NCBI GenBank assembly: GCA_014193115.1
Contig: BJHQ01000008.1
Coordinates: 48,648-112,647, forward strand
Reading direction: 5' to 3'
DNA: 64,000 nt
Source: Planctomycetota bacterium
GTDB lineage: Bacteria; Planctomycetota; UBA11346
Part shown: in pieces, positions 41,819-51,175 of the stretch
How positions within the stretch are numbered: the first letter of the stretch is position 1
Layout of the letters: every line of letters begins with the position of its first letter
Translations under genes and position numbers: made by a program
The notes under the pieces: model-generated
Database searches by the model: none
What the model saw: only the letters and a program-made list of their open reading frames with translations
What the model was told of the DNA's origin: nothing

Positions 41819-43084
41819 ATGACCGACCGCTCCCAGCCCACCACGTCCGCCGTTGCCCCCGCCGCCGGGGCGCCTTCCGCTGAGGGCCAGCCCCCGGCGG
41901 AGTGGAAACCCGAGCCGCGGCAGTGGACCTGGAAGGACCTGTTCACCGCGCCGATGCTGGCGTTCAAGCCCAAGTGCATGCTGGTCGGCGCCATCACCGT
42001 CATCGCCCTCGGTCTGCTCCATCTGCTCTACGTCCAGTCGGTGGCCCCGGCGCTGGGCCAGAGCGAAACCGGCAAATTCTGGCTGCCCTTCGTCGAAGGC
42101 GGCTTCGTGACGGTGGCCCTGCTGGTGTTCTCGTTCGGGGCGGTGTTCGTCTCGATCTTCTACAAGGCCGACCTGCTCGACGATGAGTTCCTGTCCTTGA
42201 AGGAAGGTCTCGCCGCCTATTCCAGCCGCCTGCTGCCGGCCTTGCTGGTACCGTTGTTCCTGGTCCTGCTGGTGGTTGGCGTCGGCACGCTGCTGCTGTG
42301 GATTCCGATGCTGGTGGGCAGCATCCCCTATGCCGGCCCAGCCCTGTACGCGCTGCTGTATCCCATCGGTTATTTCATGGGGGTGTTCTTTCTGCTGACC
42401 GTATTGGCGGTGGTCCTCGGCACCTTCGTCTTCCCGGCGATCATCGCTGTCCGCCGCCACGGCTGGTTCGACAACGTGGTCGACACCATCGAGGCCGTCG
42501 GCACCAAGCCCCATGTCCTGGTCTCCAGCTGGCTGCTGACCGTGCTCATGACCGCAGTGGCGTATGGCTTCGCCATTGGCGGAATCAGCGTGCTCAAAGG
42601 CTGGTCGATCAGTGCGTACATCCCCGGCCAAGCCTTGGCGCAGACCGAGCAGCGCGCCGGCCAAATCCGCTCCGATGTCATCGCCCGATTCGACCCTTTC
42701 GCTGCGGTCACTTGGGATGTCAGCCGCAGCGTACGCAATTTCTGGGGCCAGCCCGCGCCGGAGCCCGCTCCGAGTTCGTCCCATGAAACTTATGTCTACT
42801 GGGGTCCGGGCCTGGTGGTCGGCGGCTGGCAGGTGCTGTTCACCGCCCTGGCGCTTGGCTATTGCTTCAACTTGCTGCTCGCCGGCGGCATCCTGACTTA
42901 TCTGGTGGTGCGCGAAGACGATTATTGGGATGACGAGGATCTGGAAGATCTCGACAAGCTCGCCAAAGAGCTCGAAGAAGAGGCCAAGCGCGAAGCCGAG
43001 CCCAAGGGTGACGCTGCGTCGCCAGCGGCCAGCACGTCAGCCAGCGCGCCGGCGGCGGCCTCGCCAGAGCCAGCCAAGAGCTGA
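41819..43084 (+). CDS. Polytopic membrane protein of unknown function
   Basis: 421 residues with a Pro/Ala-rich N-terminus, six to seven membrane helices (for instance CMLVGAITVIALGLLHLLYV, LLPALLVPLFLVLLVVGVGT, WQVLFTALALGYCFNLLLAG) and an acidic then Ala-rich C-terminus (DDEDLEDLDKLAKELEEEA). The AFKPK-containing start before the first helix is seen in uncharacterised planctomycete membrane proteins. Gap of only 14 bp to the solute-binding protein gene. Confidence 0.65.
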   Translation: MTDRSQPTTSAVAPAAGAPSAEGQPPAEWKPEPRQWTWKDLFTAPMLAFKPKCMLVGAITVIALGLLHLLYVQSVAPALGQSETGKFWLPFVEGGFVTVALLVFSFGAVFVSIFYKADLLDDEFLSLKEGLAAYSSRLLPALLVPLFLVLLVVGVGTLLLWIPMLVGSIPYAGPALYALLYPIGYFMGVFFLLTVLAVVLGTFVFPAIIAVRRHGWFDNVVDTIEAVGTKPHVLVSSWLLTVLMTAVAYGFAIGGISVLKGWSISAYIPGQALAQTEQRAGQIRSDVIARFDPFAAVTWDVSRSVRNFWGQPAPEPAPSSSHETYVYWGPGLVVGGWQVLFTALALGYCFNLLLAGGILTYLVVREDDYWDDEDLEDLDKLAKELEEEAKREAEPKGDAASPAASTSASAPAAASPEPAKS

Positions 43085-43098
43085 TTCCGGCCAGCGGC

Positions 43099-44505
43099 GT
43101 GTTTCCCTTCGGCCGGGCGCTGCTGGTCCTCGCGATCATCGCAGCGGTCTGCGGCGTCGCGGTCGGCACCCGGATTCCGCTTCCGCGCCCTGATCTGTTG
43201 CTGTGGCTGCCCTCGGCGACCCACCACAAGCAGTTCGTTCCGCTGCTCGCTGACTGGCAACCGACCAGCGGCGAATCGGTCGGGCTCGAGTTGATCGCAG
43301 GCCGACCGCTCAACATCCGGCTGCTCTCGATGTTCATGGGCGATCGTCGGGACCGGGGCGTGCCCGACCTGGTGACCATCGAGATCGGCCAGGTCGGCAA
43401 GTATTTTCGCCCGCCGCCCGATGGCATCGGCCTGCGCCCGCTCGATCCGTGGCTCGACCGGCCGTTGCCGGACGGCCGGACCTGGCGCCAGCGGATCCTG
43501 CCGTCGCGGCTGGCGCCGTGGAGCCGCTCTGGTGTGTGCTTCGGCATCCCGTTCGACCTCCATCCGGTCGGTCTGGCCTGGCGTGAGGACTTGTGGCTGC
43601 AAGCCGGAATTGATCTGACCGCCGTCGCCACCTGGGCAGAATTCCACGCCGCCGGGCTGCGTTATCAGGCCTATTGGCGGGAGCAGGGCGAGGCCCATCG
43701 CTGGGCCTTCGAGGTCCAGGAAACTTCCGGTGATTTCCTCGGCACCTTGCTGTTGCAGCGCGGCGTGAACCTGGTCGACGGTCCGCGCATCCATCTGTCC
43801 GACCCGGTGGTCGCCGAGGCCCTGGCCTGGTGGACCCGGGTGGTCAGCGGGCCCGAGGCCATCGGCTGGGCCTCGCCGGGCAGCACCGCTCTGCTCGCCG
43901 GCGATGTCGCCGACGGGAAATGCGGAGCCCTGCTCTGCCCGGACTGGCGGGCGAAGATCTTCAAGGACAACGCTGGCGATCGCCTGGCCGGCAAGTTGCG
44001 GGTGCGGTCCCTGCCGGTGTTCGCGGCGGGCGATGCGCCGACCAGCACCTGGGGCGGGACGATGATCGGCATCACCCGGGCCTGCCCGGACCCGGACGCG
44101 GCCTGGCAGATGATCGAACGGCTCTTCTTGTCGCCGGAGTCGCTGGCCACCCGGCGCCGGGAAAGCGCCCAGATTCCGCCGCTGCCGGAATACTGGTCGG
44201 ATCCGGGCCTGGCCGAGCCCGATCCGTGGTTCCGCGGTCCGCCGCCGCTGCGCCTGTTCGCCGATCTCGCGCCGTTGGTGCCACGCCGGGTGGTGACCGC
44301 TGAAACCGGCTTGGCCATGGCCGCCCTCGGCAACGTCTTGGCTACCGCCGTCGCCCACGTCCGGCGCAGCGGTGGCTATGCCGGACTTGAGCACGTGATC
44401 GCGACCGCGCTGACCAGGGAAGATGGCGACCTGCATCGGCGCATCGCCCATGCCAGCTTCGCGGTCGTCGCTGCGCCGACCGGACCAGCGGGAGCGACGC
44501 CATGA
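43099..44505 (+). CDS. Extracellular solute-binding protein of a sugar ABC importer
   Basis: 468 residues from a GTG start. N-terminal membrane or signal helix (RALLVLAIIAAVCGVAVGT). The body follows the type 1 family: DLVTIEIGQVGKYF early, GIPFDLHPVGLAWREDLW, WAEFHAAG and GALLCPDWRAK. It lacks a lipobox at the usual place. It would bind an oligosaccharide or similar outside the membrane and deliver it to the two permeases that follow; its stop overlaps the first permease start. Confidence 0.8.
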   Translation: MFPFGRALLVLAIIAAVCGVAVGTRIPLPRPDLLLWLPSATHHKQFVPLLADWQPTSGESVGLELIAGRPLNIRLLSMFMGDRRDRGVPDLVTIEIGQVGKYFRPPPDGIGLRPLDPWLDRPLPDGRTWRQRILPSRLAPWSRSGVCFGIPFDLHPVGLAWREDLWLQAGIDLTAVATWAEFHAAGLRYQAYWREQGEAHRWAFEVQETSGDFLGTLLLQRGVNLVDGPRIHLSDPVVAEALAWWTRVVSGPEAIGWASPGSTALLAGDVADGKCGALLCPDWRAKIFKDNAGDRLAGKLRVRSLPVFAAGDAPTSTWGGTMIGITRACPDPDAAWQMIERLFLSPESLATRRRESAQIPPLPEYWSDPGLAEPDPWFRGPPPLRLFADLAPLVPRRVVTAETGLAMAALGNVLATAVAHVRRSGGYAGLEHVIATALTREDGDLHRRIAHASFAVVAAPTGPAGATP

Positions 44506-45407
44506 AGGCCGGTTCCCGTTCCAGCCAGCTGATCCCGTGGCTGATGGTCGCTCCATTCGTGGTGCTGTTCACCGTGTTCATCCTCTACCCGCTGCTGCGC
44601 TCGCTGGCCTTGTCTGCGTATCGATCGGCAGGTCCGGCAAATTCGGCGTTCATCGGCGGGGAGAACTACCAGTTTCTGCTCAGCGATCCGCTGTTCTGGA
44701 CCGCCTGCCTGAACACCGCGACGTACGCGGTGCTGTTCGTCGGTCTGCAATTGCCCGCGGCCCTCGGCTTGGCCATCGCCCTCGACCACCCGCGCCTGCG
44801 CGCGAAGCAGGTCCTGCGGGCGGCCTTCTTCTGCCCCCATCTGGTCGGCGCGGTCTTCCTCGGCGTGGTGTTCTGGAAGCTGATGGGCAAGGATCCGGGC
44901 TCCCTCGCCAACTCGCTTTGGCTGCCCCTGGCCGGCCTGTTCAGTGCCCATCCCCAGCCGCTGAATTGGCTGGGAGATCCGAACCTGGCCTTGGGCGTGG
45001 TGGTGGTCGCGGCGCTGTGGCTGTCGGTGGGCTATTCGATGATCTACCTGCTGGCGGCGTTGCAGACCGTGGACCGCGAACTGTACGAGGCCGCCGCCAT
45101 CGACGGTGCCGGCCCCTGGGCCAGGTTCCGCCACATCACCCTGCCTGGTGTCGCGCCGACGCTGCTGTTTTTGCTGTTGGTCAACACCATTGGCGCCCTG
45201 CAAGTGTTCGAGCTGCCCTACGTGCTGACCGGAGGACCCGGCCCGGCCAACAGCACCCTGACCGTGGTCGGCTATCTGTATCAGCAAGGATTTGAGACCG
45301 GGAATCTCGGGTATGCCTGCGCCATCGGCTGGGCCTTGACCATTGGCATCATGGCGGTGTCGATCGCCCAGCTGCGGGTGACCCGGTTGGATCGGGATTC
45401 GACATGA
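44502..45407 (+). CDS. Sugar ABC transporter permease (MalF/UgpA type)
   Basis: 301 residues with six membrane helices starting at IPWLMVAPFVVLFTVFILYP. The EAA loop that contacts the ATPase is YEAAAIDGAGPWARFRHITL. Overlaps both neighbours by four bases. Component of the same importer. Confidence 0.9.
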   Translation: MKAGSRSSQLIPWLMVAPFVVLFTVFILYPLLRSLALSAYRSAGPANSAFIGGENYQFLLSDPLFWTACLNTATYAVLFVGLQLPAALGLAIALDHPRLRAKQVLRAAFFCPHLVGAVFLGVVFWKLMGKDPGSLANSLWLPLAGLFSAHPQPLNWLGDPNLALGVVVVAALWLSVGYSMIYLLAALQTVDRELYEAAAIDGAGPWARFRHITLPGVAPTLLFLLLVNTIGALQVFELPYVLTGGPGPANSTLTVVGYLYQQGFETGNLGYACAIGWALTIGIMAVSIAQLRVTRLDRDST

Positions 45408-46246
45408 AACGTGACTCGGGCGGATGGCTGGCCAGCGTGGTGCTGCACGCGGTGCTGATCGGGCTCGCCGTGGCCGCCATCACCCCGCTGGTCTGGCTGG
45501 TGCTGACCGCGCTCAAGCCCAAGGCCGATCTCGCCACGGTGTTCGTCACCTGGGACGGCCTCGGCCGGCTTGGGCTGCACAACTTCAGCGAGTTATTTGC
45601 GAAACATGCGCTGCTCGCCTGGATGCTGAACTCGCTGTTCCTGGCCTGCACCCAGACCGTGCTGACTGTGCTGCTCGCCTGCCTCGGCGGATTCGCCCTG
45701 GCCAAGCACCGCTTCGCCGGCAAGCGGATCCTGCTGTGGATCATGCTGGCGACGATGATGCTGCCAGCCCAGGCCATGCTGCCTGCCAGCTATGAACTGA
45801 TGTGGAAACTCGGCTGGCTCAACACCTGGCAGGCGATCCTGGTGCCGTGCTCGGTCAGCGTCTTCGGTATGCTGCTGTTCCGCGGAGCCTTTGCCGCGGT
45901 GCCCGACGAACTGCTGCAAGCTGCGCGGATCGATGGCGCCGGAGAGTTCCGCCTGTGGTGGGACATCGCCGTGCCCTGTGTCCGACCGATGATCGGCGCG
46001 TTTTCCCTGCTCGCCTTCACCGGCGCCTGGAACGCCTTCATCTGGCCCCAGGTGATCCTCTCCGACAGCCGCAGCCTGACCCTGCCCATTGCCGCCACCG
46101 CCCTGATGGGCACCGCCGAGGGCGAGACCAACTTCGGCCTGGTCATGGCCATCACCGTCATCGGCATCGCTCCCGTCCTCGTCCTGTTCTTCGCCTTGCA
46201 GCGCGACTTCGTCGCCGGCCTGACCAGCGGCGCGGTGAAGGGGTGA
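45404..46246 (+). CDS. Sugar ABC transporter permease (MalG/UgpE type)
   Basis: 280 residues, six membrane helices. EAA loop is LQAARIDGAGEFRLWWDIAV. No ATPase gene follows, so the importer probably uses a shared MsmK/UgpC-type ATPase encoded elsewhere. Confidence 0.9.
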   Translation: MKRDSGGWLASVVLHAVLIGLAVAAITPLVWLVLTALKPKADLATVFVTWDGLGRLGLHNFSELFAKHALLAWMLNSLFLACTQTVLTVLLACLGGFALAKHRFAGKRILLWIMLATMMLPAQAMLPASYELMWKLGWLNTWQAILVPCSVSVFGMLLFRGAFAAVPDELLQAARIDGAGEFRLWWDIAVPCVRPMIGAFSLLAFTGAWNAFIWPQVILSDSRSLTLPIAATALMGTAEGETNFGLVMAITVIGIAPVLVLFFALQRDFVAGLTSGAVKG

Positions 46247-46259
46247 GCACGACCGCGCC

Positions 46260-46925
46260 GCGCAGCGGCGCGAGGGCCTGCCCAACGGCAGGCCCGGGTC
46301 GTGCGAACCGGCCGCAGGATGCGGCCGTGGGCTGTCACGAAGCCGGCAGGACGCCGGCCGTGATAAAGCAGAAGATGCGTTGATTCCCCTGCGATTCATC
46401 GCCGCCGATAGGCGGCGCGAGGGCCTGCCCAACGGCAGGCCCGGGTCGTGCGAACCGGCCGCAGGATGCGGCCGTGGGCTGTCACGAAGCCGGCAGGACG
46501 CCGGCCGTGATAAAGCAGAAGATGCGTTGATTCCCCTGCGATTCATCGCCGCCGATAGGCGGCGCGAGGGCCTGCCCAACGGCAGGCCCGGGTCGTGCGA
46601 ACCGGCCGCAGGATGCGGCCGTGGGCTGTCACGAAGCCGGCAGGACGCCGGCCGTGATAAAGCAGAAGATGCGTTGATTCCCCTGCGATTCATCGCCGCC
46701 GATAGGCGGCGCGAGGGCCTGCCCAACGGCAGGCCCGGGTCGTGCGAACCGGCCGCAGGATGCGGCCGTGGGCTGTCACGAAGCCGGCAGGACGCCGGCC
46801 ACGATGAAGCAGAAAATGCGTTGATTCCCATGCGATTCAACGCCGCCGCCAGGCGGCGCGAGGGCCTGCCCAACGGCAGGCCCGGGTCGTGCGAACCGGC
46901 CGCAGGATGCGGCCGTGGGTTGTCT
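46260..46925. repeat. 147-bp tandem repeat, about 4.5 copies
   Basis: GAGGGCCTGCCCAACGGC recurs at 46272, 46419, 46566, 46713 and 46860, exactly 147 bp apart. Each unit holds four hairpins: GCCTGCC-CAAC-GGCAGGC, GGCCGCA-GGA-TGCGGCC, GCCGGC-AGGA-CGCCGGC and CCGCC-GATA-GGCGG. The first copies are almost the same; the fourth has changes (CACGATGAAGC, CGCCAGGCGG). It follows the permease stop directly. Frames crossing it are artefacts. Confidence 0.9.
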
Positions 46926-46930
46926 GCCGG

Positions 46931-47013
46931 CTGGGAGCGCCGAGCGCCAGCTCGGCAGGGAGTGGCACAAGCACAACCACAACACAGGCCGAGCTGGCGC
47001 TCGGCGCTCCCAG
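46931..47013. repeat. Inverted-repeat element, copy 1
   Basis: Arms CTGGGAGCGCCGAGCGCCAG... (46931-46956) and its exact complement (46988-47013), 26 bp each, with a 31-bp centre. The same arms occur at 62.9-63.1 kb with a different centre. Looks like a MITE- or REP-type element. Confidence 0.85.
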
Positions 47014-47071
47014 GGTGCTGTCGCCCCTCGCGCCCGGCTGCGTCGCCACTGCCACCTGCGAGGATCTCTGC

Positions 47072-47887
47072 ATGTGGTGGACTCCCGCCCGACTCCTGCC
47101 CGGCATGGCCGTGGCGATCACCGGCGCGAGCAGCGGCATCGGCGCTGCGTTGGCTGAACAGCTCCACCGCGCCGGCGCCCGGGTCGCGGTCTGCGCCCGG
47201 CGGCGGGATCGGCTCGATGCCCTGGCTCAGCGCCTGCCCGGCCTGGTGACGGTCGTCGCCGACGTTGCCGTCGAAGCCGATTGCCAGCGATTCATCAAGG
47301 AAACCGTCGATGCCTTTGGTCGGATCGATACCTTGGTGTGCAATGCCGGATACAGTCTGATCCGTGATATCGCAGAGACGTCACGGGCGGAGCGAGACGC
47401 GATCCTCGCGGCGAATCTGCACGGCACGGCGGATTGCCTGGCAGCGGCGGTACCGGTGATGATGGCGCAGGATCCGCTCCGCGGCTGGCGTGGCCAGATC
47501 GTGATCGTCTCATCGGTCCTGGCGCGGAGGGCGGTGCCCGGCATCGGCAATTATTGCGCCACCAAATCGGCCCAGCTTTCCCTCGCCGAAAGCGCCAGGG
47601 TCGAGCTGGCGCCGGCGCGCATCGCGGTCACCAGCGTCCATCCGGTCACCACGAGAACCGAGCTGTTCGACGTGGCAGAGCAGCACAGCGGTCGGCCGAG
47701 CGAGGCCACCGCGAAGCGATTTGCCGCGCAATCAGCGGAGCATGTCGCCGACTGCATCATCACTGGCATACGCCGTCCTCGTCCAGAGGTCTGGCCGGCC
47801 GCCTGGGGTCGTTGGGTTGGGATCCTGGCAGCGTTGTGGCCAGCGCTGATCGACCGCGCTGTGACGCGGAAATCTGCTACGAAATAG
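47072..47887 (+). CDS. Short-chain dehydrogenase/reductase
   Basis: 271 residues from the ATG at 47072 (GCGAGGA upstream). Cofactor loop ITGASSGIGAAL at ~17, VCNAGYS, catalytic Ser in VIVSSVLARR and YxxxK in NYCATKSAQLS. The Arg after the first strand (VCARRRDRL) suggests NADP(H). Substrate unknown. Convergent with the pseudopilin operon. Confidence 0.88.
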   Translation: MWWTPARLLPGMAVAITGASSGIGAALAEQLHRAGARVAVCARRRDRLDALAQRLPGLVTVVADVAVEADCQRFIKETVDAFGRIDTLVCNAGYSLIRDIAETSRAERDAILAANLHGTADCLAAAVPVMMAQDPLRGWRGQIVIVSSVLARRAVPGIGNYCATKSAQLSLAESARVELAPARIAVTSVHPVTTRTELFDVAEQHSGRPSEATAKRFAAQSAEHVADCIITGIRRPRPEVWPAAWGRWVGILAALWPALIDRAVTRKSATK

Positions 47888-47934
47888 GCGAAAATGACGA
47901 ACCCTGGTTGTGCGCTCGGCGAGCGCAGCGTCAG

Positions 47935-48480
47935 TCAGGGTTGGGTGATCCAGCTGCCAGTCGAGGACACGCTGACCAGCCGGACCGTCTTCCATTCGAA
48001 ATCCTTGCCCCGGATCATCACCAGGTCATCCGCCAGCTCCGCCGCGGTTCCGGTGACGAAGCCGTCGGGATCCGGGTTCGGGCCCTGGCTGCGGATGCCG
48101 GCCAGGCTGAACCGATCGCCTGGAGGGGGTGAGCCCGGCAAAGTGGCAGTGTTCTCGGCAAAGAATTTGAACGGGCGTTTCCAGCCGTCGATCAACGGAG
48201 ACGTTTTGGGGTAATAGGCATCCTGGCCGGCAGCGAGCGGATTGTCGGTAAGGAATTTCTGCGGGTTGCTGGCGAACGTGTTGGGTGTGATCCCGCCGAG
48301 GGCGGTATTGTCCCCGAGATACAACGTGACCGCCTGGGCGAGGTCCTTCATCCGGTACAGCGTCACCGCGCGGTTGCGCTGTTCGAGCAGCAGATTGAGC
48401 CCGACCAGCAGCAGTCCGGCCAGAATCGAAATGATCACGATGACCGACAGCAGTTCGATCAAGGTGAATCCCGACTTCAC
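47935..48480 (-). CDS. Type II pseudopilin, GspG-like (operon gene 9)
   Basis: 181 residues from a GTG five bases after the preceding stop. Prepilin site KSG|FTLIELLSVIVII with Glu5, then the hydrophobic helix. The globular part ends with SSTGSWITQP. Last gene of the operon. Confidence 0.85.
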   Translation of the reverse strand: MKSGFTLIELLSVIVIISILAGLLLVGLNLLLEQRNRAVTLYRMKDLAQAVTLYLGDNTALGGITPNTFASNPQKFLTDNPLAAGQDAYYPKTSPLIDGWKRPFKFFAENTATLPGSPPPGDRFSLAGIRSQGPNPDPDGFVTGTAAELADDLVMIRGKDFEWKTVRLVSVSSTGSWITQP

Positions 48481-48485
48481 GCGGT

Positions 48486-50120
48486 TTATTTCACTTCGAT
48501 CGGATTGGTGACCAGGCACTCGACGCGCACCGTCCCGATGGTCGCGGATTGACGCAGGCTCGATCCTTTCCATGGCGGTGTGCTCCCTGCGTTCTGGTCC
48601 CAACGCGACGCTTGGGTCGCGACGGTGACCTGCGTCCACAGTCCACGGAGGATTTTCCGGTCGGTCAAGCACACCGGGACATTCGGCGCCAGCGTGGAAC
48701 TGACACCGAGATCGGCGTCGGTGCCGACCGTTTCCGCTGTCCAGACCATGGGACCACTGCCGTTGAAGCCTGGCAGCGCCAGGTCGGTCGGTTCGGGAGA
48801 ACCATCGACTTTGAGTTTGCTCCAGGCCCGGACCGGTCCGACCGCACCGCCGGATAGGAACACCGAACGATCATAGCCGAGGGACTCGCGATAGGCGTTC
48901 AGCAGGAAATCGCGATTACGCAGGATAGCGGTGCCAAACCAATACCGTGCATTCCCTAAATGGCCACCTGCCCCTACACCCATTAGTGGCGGGTTCCCTG
49001 TGGCGCCAAAGAAGGGATCGTACGGATCGGTGGAAGTGCTATCGATCGCCTGCCCAAGGTAGCGATTGGGGATGAACAGGCAGGTCGCCAGCACCAGGGG
49101 GTTCCCCCAGCGGTCGTTCCAGGCCCGCGATGAGTTGCGATCCGAGCGGAAATCCGCCAATCCGGTTGATTCCCCGAGGATGCCGGCATAGCGCAGCCAC
49201 CGGGCGGTCAGCAACGGAGAAAATTGACTGAGGTCGGCAGGTTCCGGCGGTTCGACCGAACCTGGTGTTTTCGCGATCTGCAACGTGCTCAGACTGGTCT
49301 GATTCTTGGTGAAGTTCATGTCATGCTCGACCCCGCCGATGAATTGCGGGTAGGCCCGGATGCGATTCTTGGCAAAGGGCGAACCGCGGATCAGCAGTCC
49401 TGGGGGAACCGGCTGGTATTGGCTCACTCCTGTCCCAACCGATGCCGGCGCTGGCGATGGAAAAAGGCAGCCGGATCCGACGTGGGGTGTCACCGTCGGC
49501 GGTGTCGCCTGATCCCAGGTGGTCGCCGGCCAGGCCACTGGCCAGGCGGTGGCGTACCAATAGGCCGATGGTCGCCGCTTCAACGCCATGACCTGGCGGG
49601 TCGGGGCGATCTCGGCCACGGAAGTAATCATTTCCCGTGCTGGGTACGAGGTCCCCTGGTCATTGACTCCGGGGAGGTCTGATAGCCAAGCAAAAGCAGC
49701 AAAGCGTTTGGCCACATCGACGGTATTGGCACCACCCCACACTACATACAGCCACGGTGGAAGCTGATTGCGACCATCTAGGTGCGCTGGCCGAGTCGTG
49801 GCCGAGCCTCCAGCGAAGACGGTGCCCGTGGTCGGCCCGAATTGAGTCGTGTCCTGCAGATTGCTGAGAATCTTCACCAACGGATGGAATCGCACATCCA
49901 GCCCGATCGCCTCGTCCAGGAATTGTTCGTAACCGCCGGTCGATTCGGCGCGCCGGCGTTGGATCGCTTCGATCGCCCCATCGATCCGCTGGTTGGTCAC
50001 CAGCCATTTGCTTTGCGCAATCATCGATCCGGTGAAGGCCAGGATCATGCCTGCCAGGATGCCGATGATGGTGATCACAATCAACAATTCGATCAGGGTG
50101 AAGGCCCGGGCGCGGTTCAT
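48486..50120 (-). CDS. Large pseudopilin (operon gene 8)
   Basis: 544 residues from MNRARA|FTLIELLIVITIIGIL, with Ala instead of Gly before the cleavage point and Glu5 kept. Much longer than a typical pseudopilin (~150-200): the helix is followed by a ~500-residue beta- and loop-rich body with many Pro/Gly/Trp. Start overlaps the preceding stop (ATGA). Confidence 0.82.
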   Translation of the reverse strand: MNRARAFTLIELLIVITIIGILAGMILAFTGSMIAQSKWLVTNQRIDGAIEAIQRRRAESTGGYEQFLDEAIGLDVRFHPLVKILSNLQDTTQFGPTTGTVFAGGSATTRPAHLDGRNQLPPWLYVVWGGANTVDVAKRFAAFAWLSDLPGVNDQGTSYPAREMITSVAEIAPTRQVMALKRRPSAYWYATAWPVAWPATTWDQATPPTVTPHVGSGCLFPSPAPASVGTGVSQYQPVPPGLLIRGSPFAKNRIRAYPQFIGGVEHDMNFTKNQTSLSTLQIAKTPGSVEPPEPADLSQFSPLLTARWLRYAGILGESTGLADFRSDRNSSRAWNDRWGNPLVLATCLFIPNRYLGQAIDSTSTDPYDPFFGATGNPPLMGVGAGGHLGNARYWFGTAILRNRDFLLNAYRESLGYDRSVFLSGGAVGPVRAWSKLKVDGSPEPTDLALPGFNGSGPMVWTAETVGTDADLGVSSTLAPNVPVCLTDRKILRGLWTQVTVATQASRWDQNAGSTPPWKGSSLRQSATIGTVRVECLVTNPIEVK

Positions 50121-51175
50121 GGCTGGCTCGTGAGGTTGTCGACTGAACCATCCCGATCGTCGCCTGCCAGGACGGTCGCAGCCGTCTGGGCTGCGGATGA
50201 AATGATTCCGTCTGGTCCAGGAGCGCAGACGAAGACGCCATCCTTTCCTGCTGAGGAGAAACGCAGCCCATTCTCGTTCCAGCACAGCATCTCGCGACCC
50301 CAGCCATCGATCAGGATCGGACCACGTAAGCGATAGACCTGCCAGCGGCCATCGGTGCGCTGGTAGCAACCTGGGCTCCAGGCGGCAAAGGTCGCCGTCT
50401 CGACCGGATCGATCAGCGCCCGGCGTTGCAGAATCAACGTTCCGGCGGTGGTCGTCCTGATGCAGCCCAGGCGGGAGAGTTCTTCGATGCCGCCTGGTCC
50501 CAGGGCGGTCTCCAGGCTGCGGGTCTGGATGGTTTCCTGGGTGGTGGTTCCGTCTTCGCCAGTTGGCGACACCAGATGCTGAGGATCGGGATACAATGCC
50601 CGATCGAAATTCGGCGTGCCTGGCAAGGTCGCGGTGCCGACCCGCGGCGGATCGAGCCGACGATAGGCGGTGATCCCGGGAAAGGTTCCGGCTGGAGTTC
50701 CGATGCCGACAGCACCTCCGAGCACCCGGCAGCGCCGACGTTCGACGCCGAACAGCAATGGCAGATCCTGGGCGGTGACGATGCCATCGAAGCAGTCATC
50801 GGGCATCACCACTCGCCCGCCGGCTCCCGGCACCCAGGCCAGGTTGCCGACTTCCAGGGCTTCACCGGTCACATTCACCAATGACCCACCGGTCTTCCGC
50901 CTGAAACGTGGGCGGCCGGATCCGCCAACAACGACTGATACATCGGCGGTTCCGGCCAGGGGATGTTCCGCTGAACCGGTATTGCCGCCGATCAGGGCCG
51001 CCCGGCCACCGAGGGCGCTGAGCACCGCCTGCATCGCGTTCCGGGTCATGACCGGTTTGCGCTGCTCAGACAGGAGGTTTGCACCGGCCATGACCAGGCT
51101 GCCGAGCAGGATGATGATCACAATGACCACCAGCATTTCGATCGCGGTGAACGCGCTGCGCAGCACGGTTTTCAC
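50117..51175 (-). CDS. Pseudopilin (operon gene 7)
   Basis: 352 residues from a GTG whose bases overlap the preceding stop (GTGA). Site LRSA|FTAIEMLVVIVIIIL has Ala at -1 and Glu5. The C-terminal part includes VETATFAAWSPGCYQ and ILIDGWGREMLCW, the 'DgWG.p' strand typical of pseudopilin-like proteins of this lineage. Confidence 0.82.
   Translation of the reverse strand: MKTVLRSAFTAIEMLVVIVIIILLGSLVMAGANLLSEQRKPVMTRNAMQAVLSALGGRAALIGGNTGSAEHPLAGTADVSVVVGGSGRPRFRRKTGGSLVNVTGEALEVGNLAWVPGAGGRVVMPDDCFDGIVTAQDLPLLFGVERRRCRVLGGAVGIGTPAGTFPGITAYRRLDPPRVGTATLPGTPNFDRALYPDPQHLVSPTGEDGTTTQETIQTRSLETALGPGGIEELSRLGCIRTTTAGTLILQRRALIDPVETATFAAWSPGCYQRTDGRWQVYRLRGPILIDGWGREMLCWNENGLRFSSAGKDGVFVCAPGPDGIISSAAQTAATVLAGDDRDGSVDNLTSQP

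Noticed and set aside
46260..46925. CRISPR array
   Set aside because: The 147-bp units are tandem without unique spacers, and no cas genes are present.
46380..47249. Long frame across the 147-bp repeats
   Set aside because: Its product is the repeat translated several times and then runs out of phase into the SDR gene.
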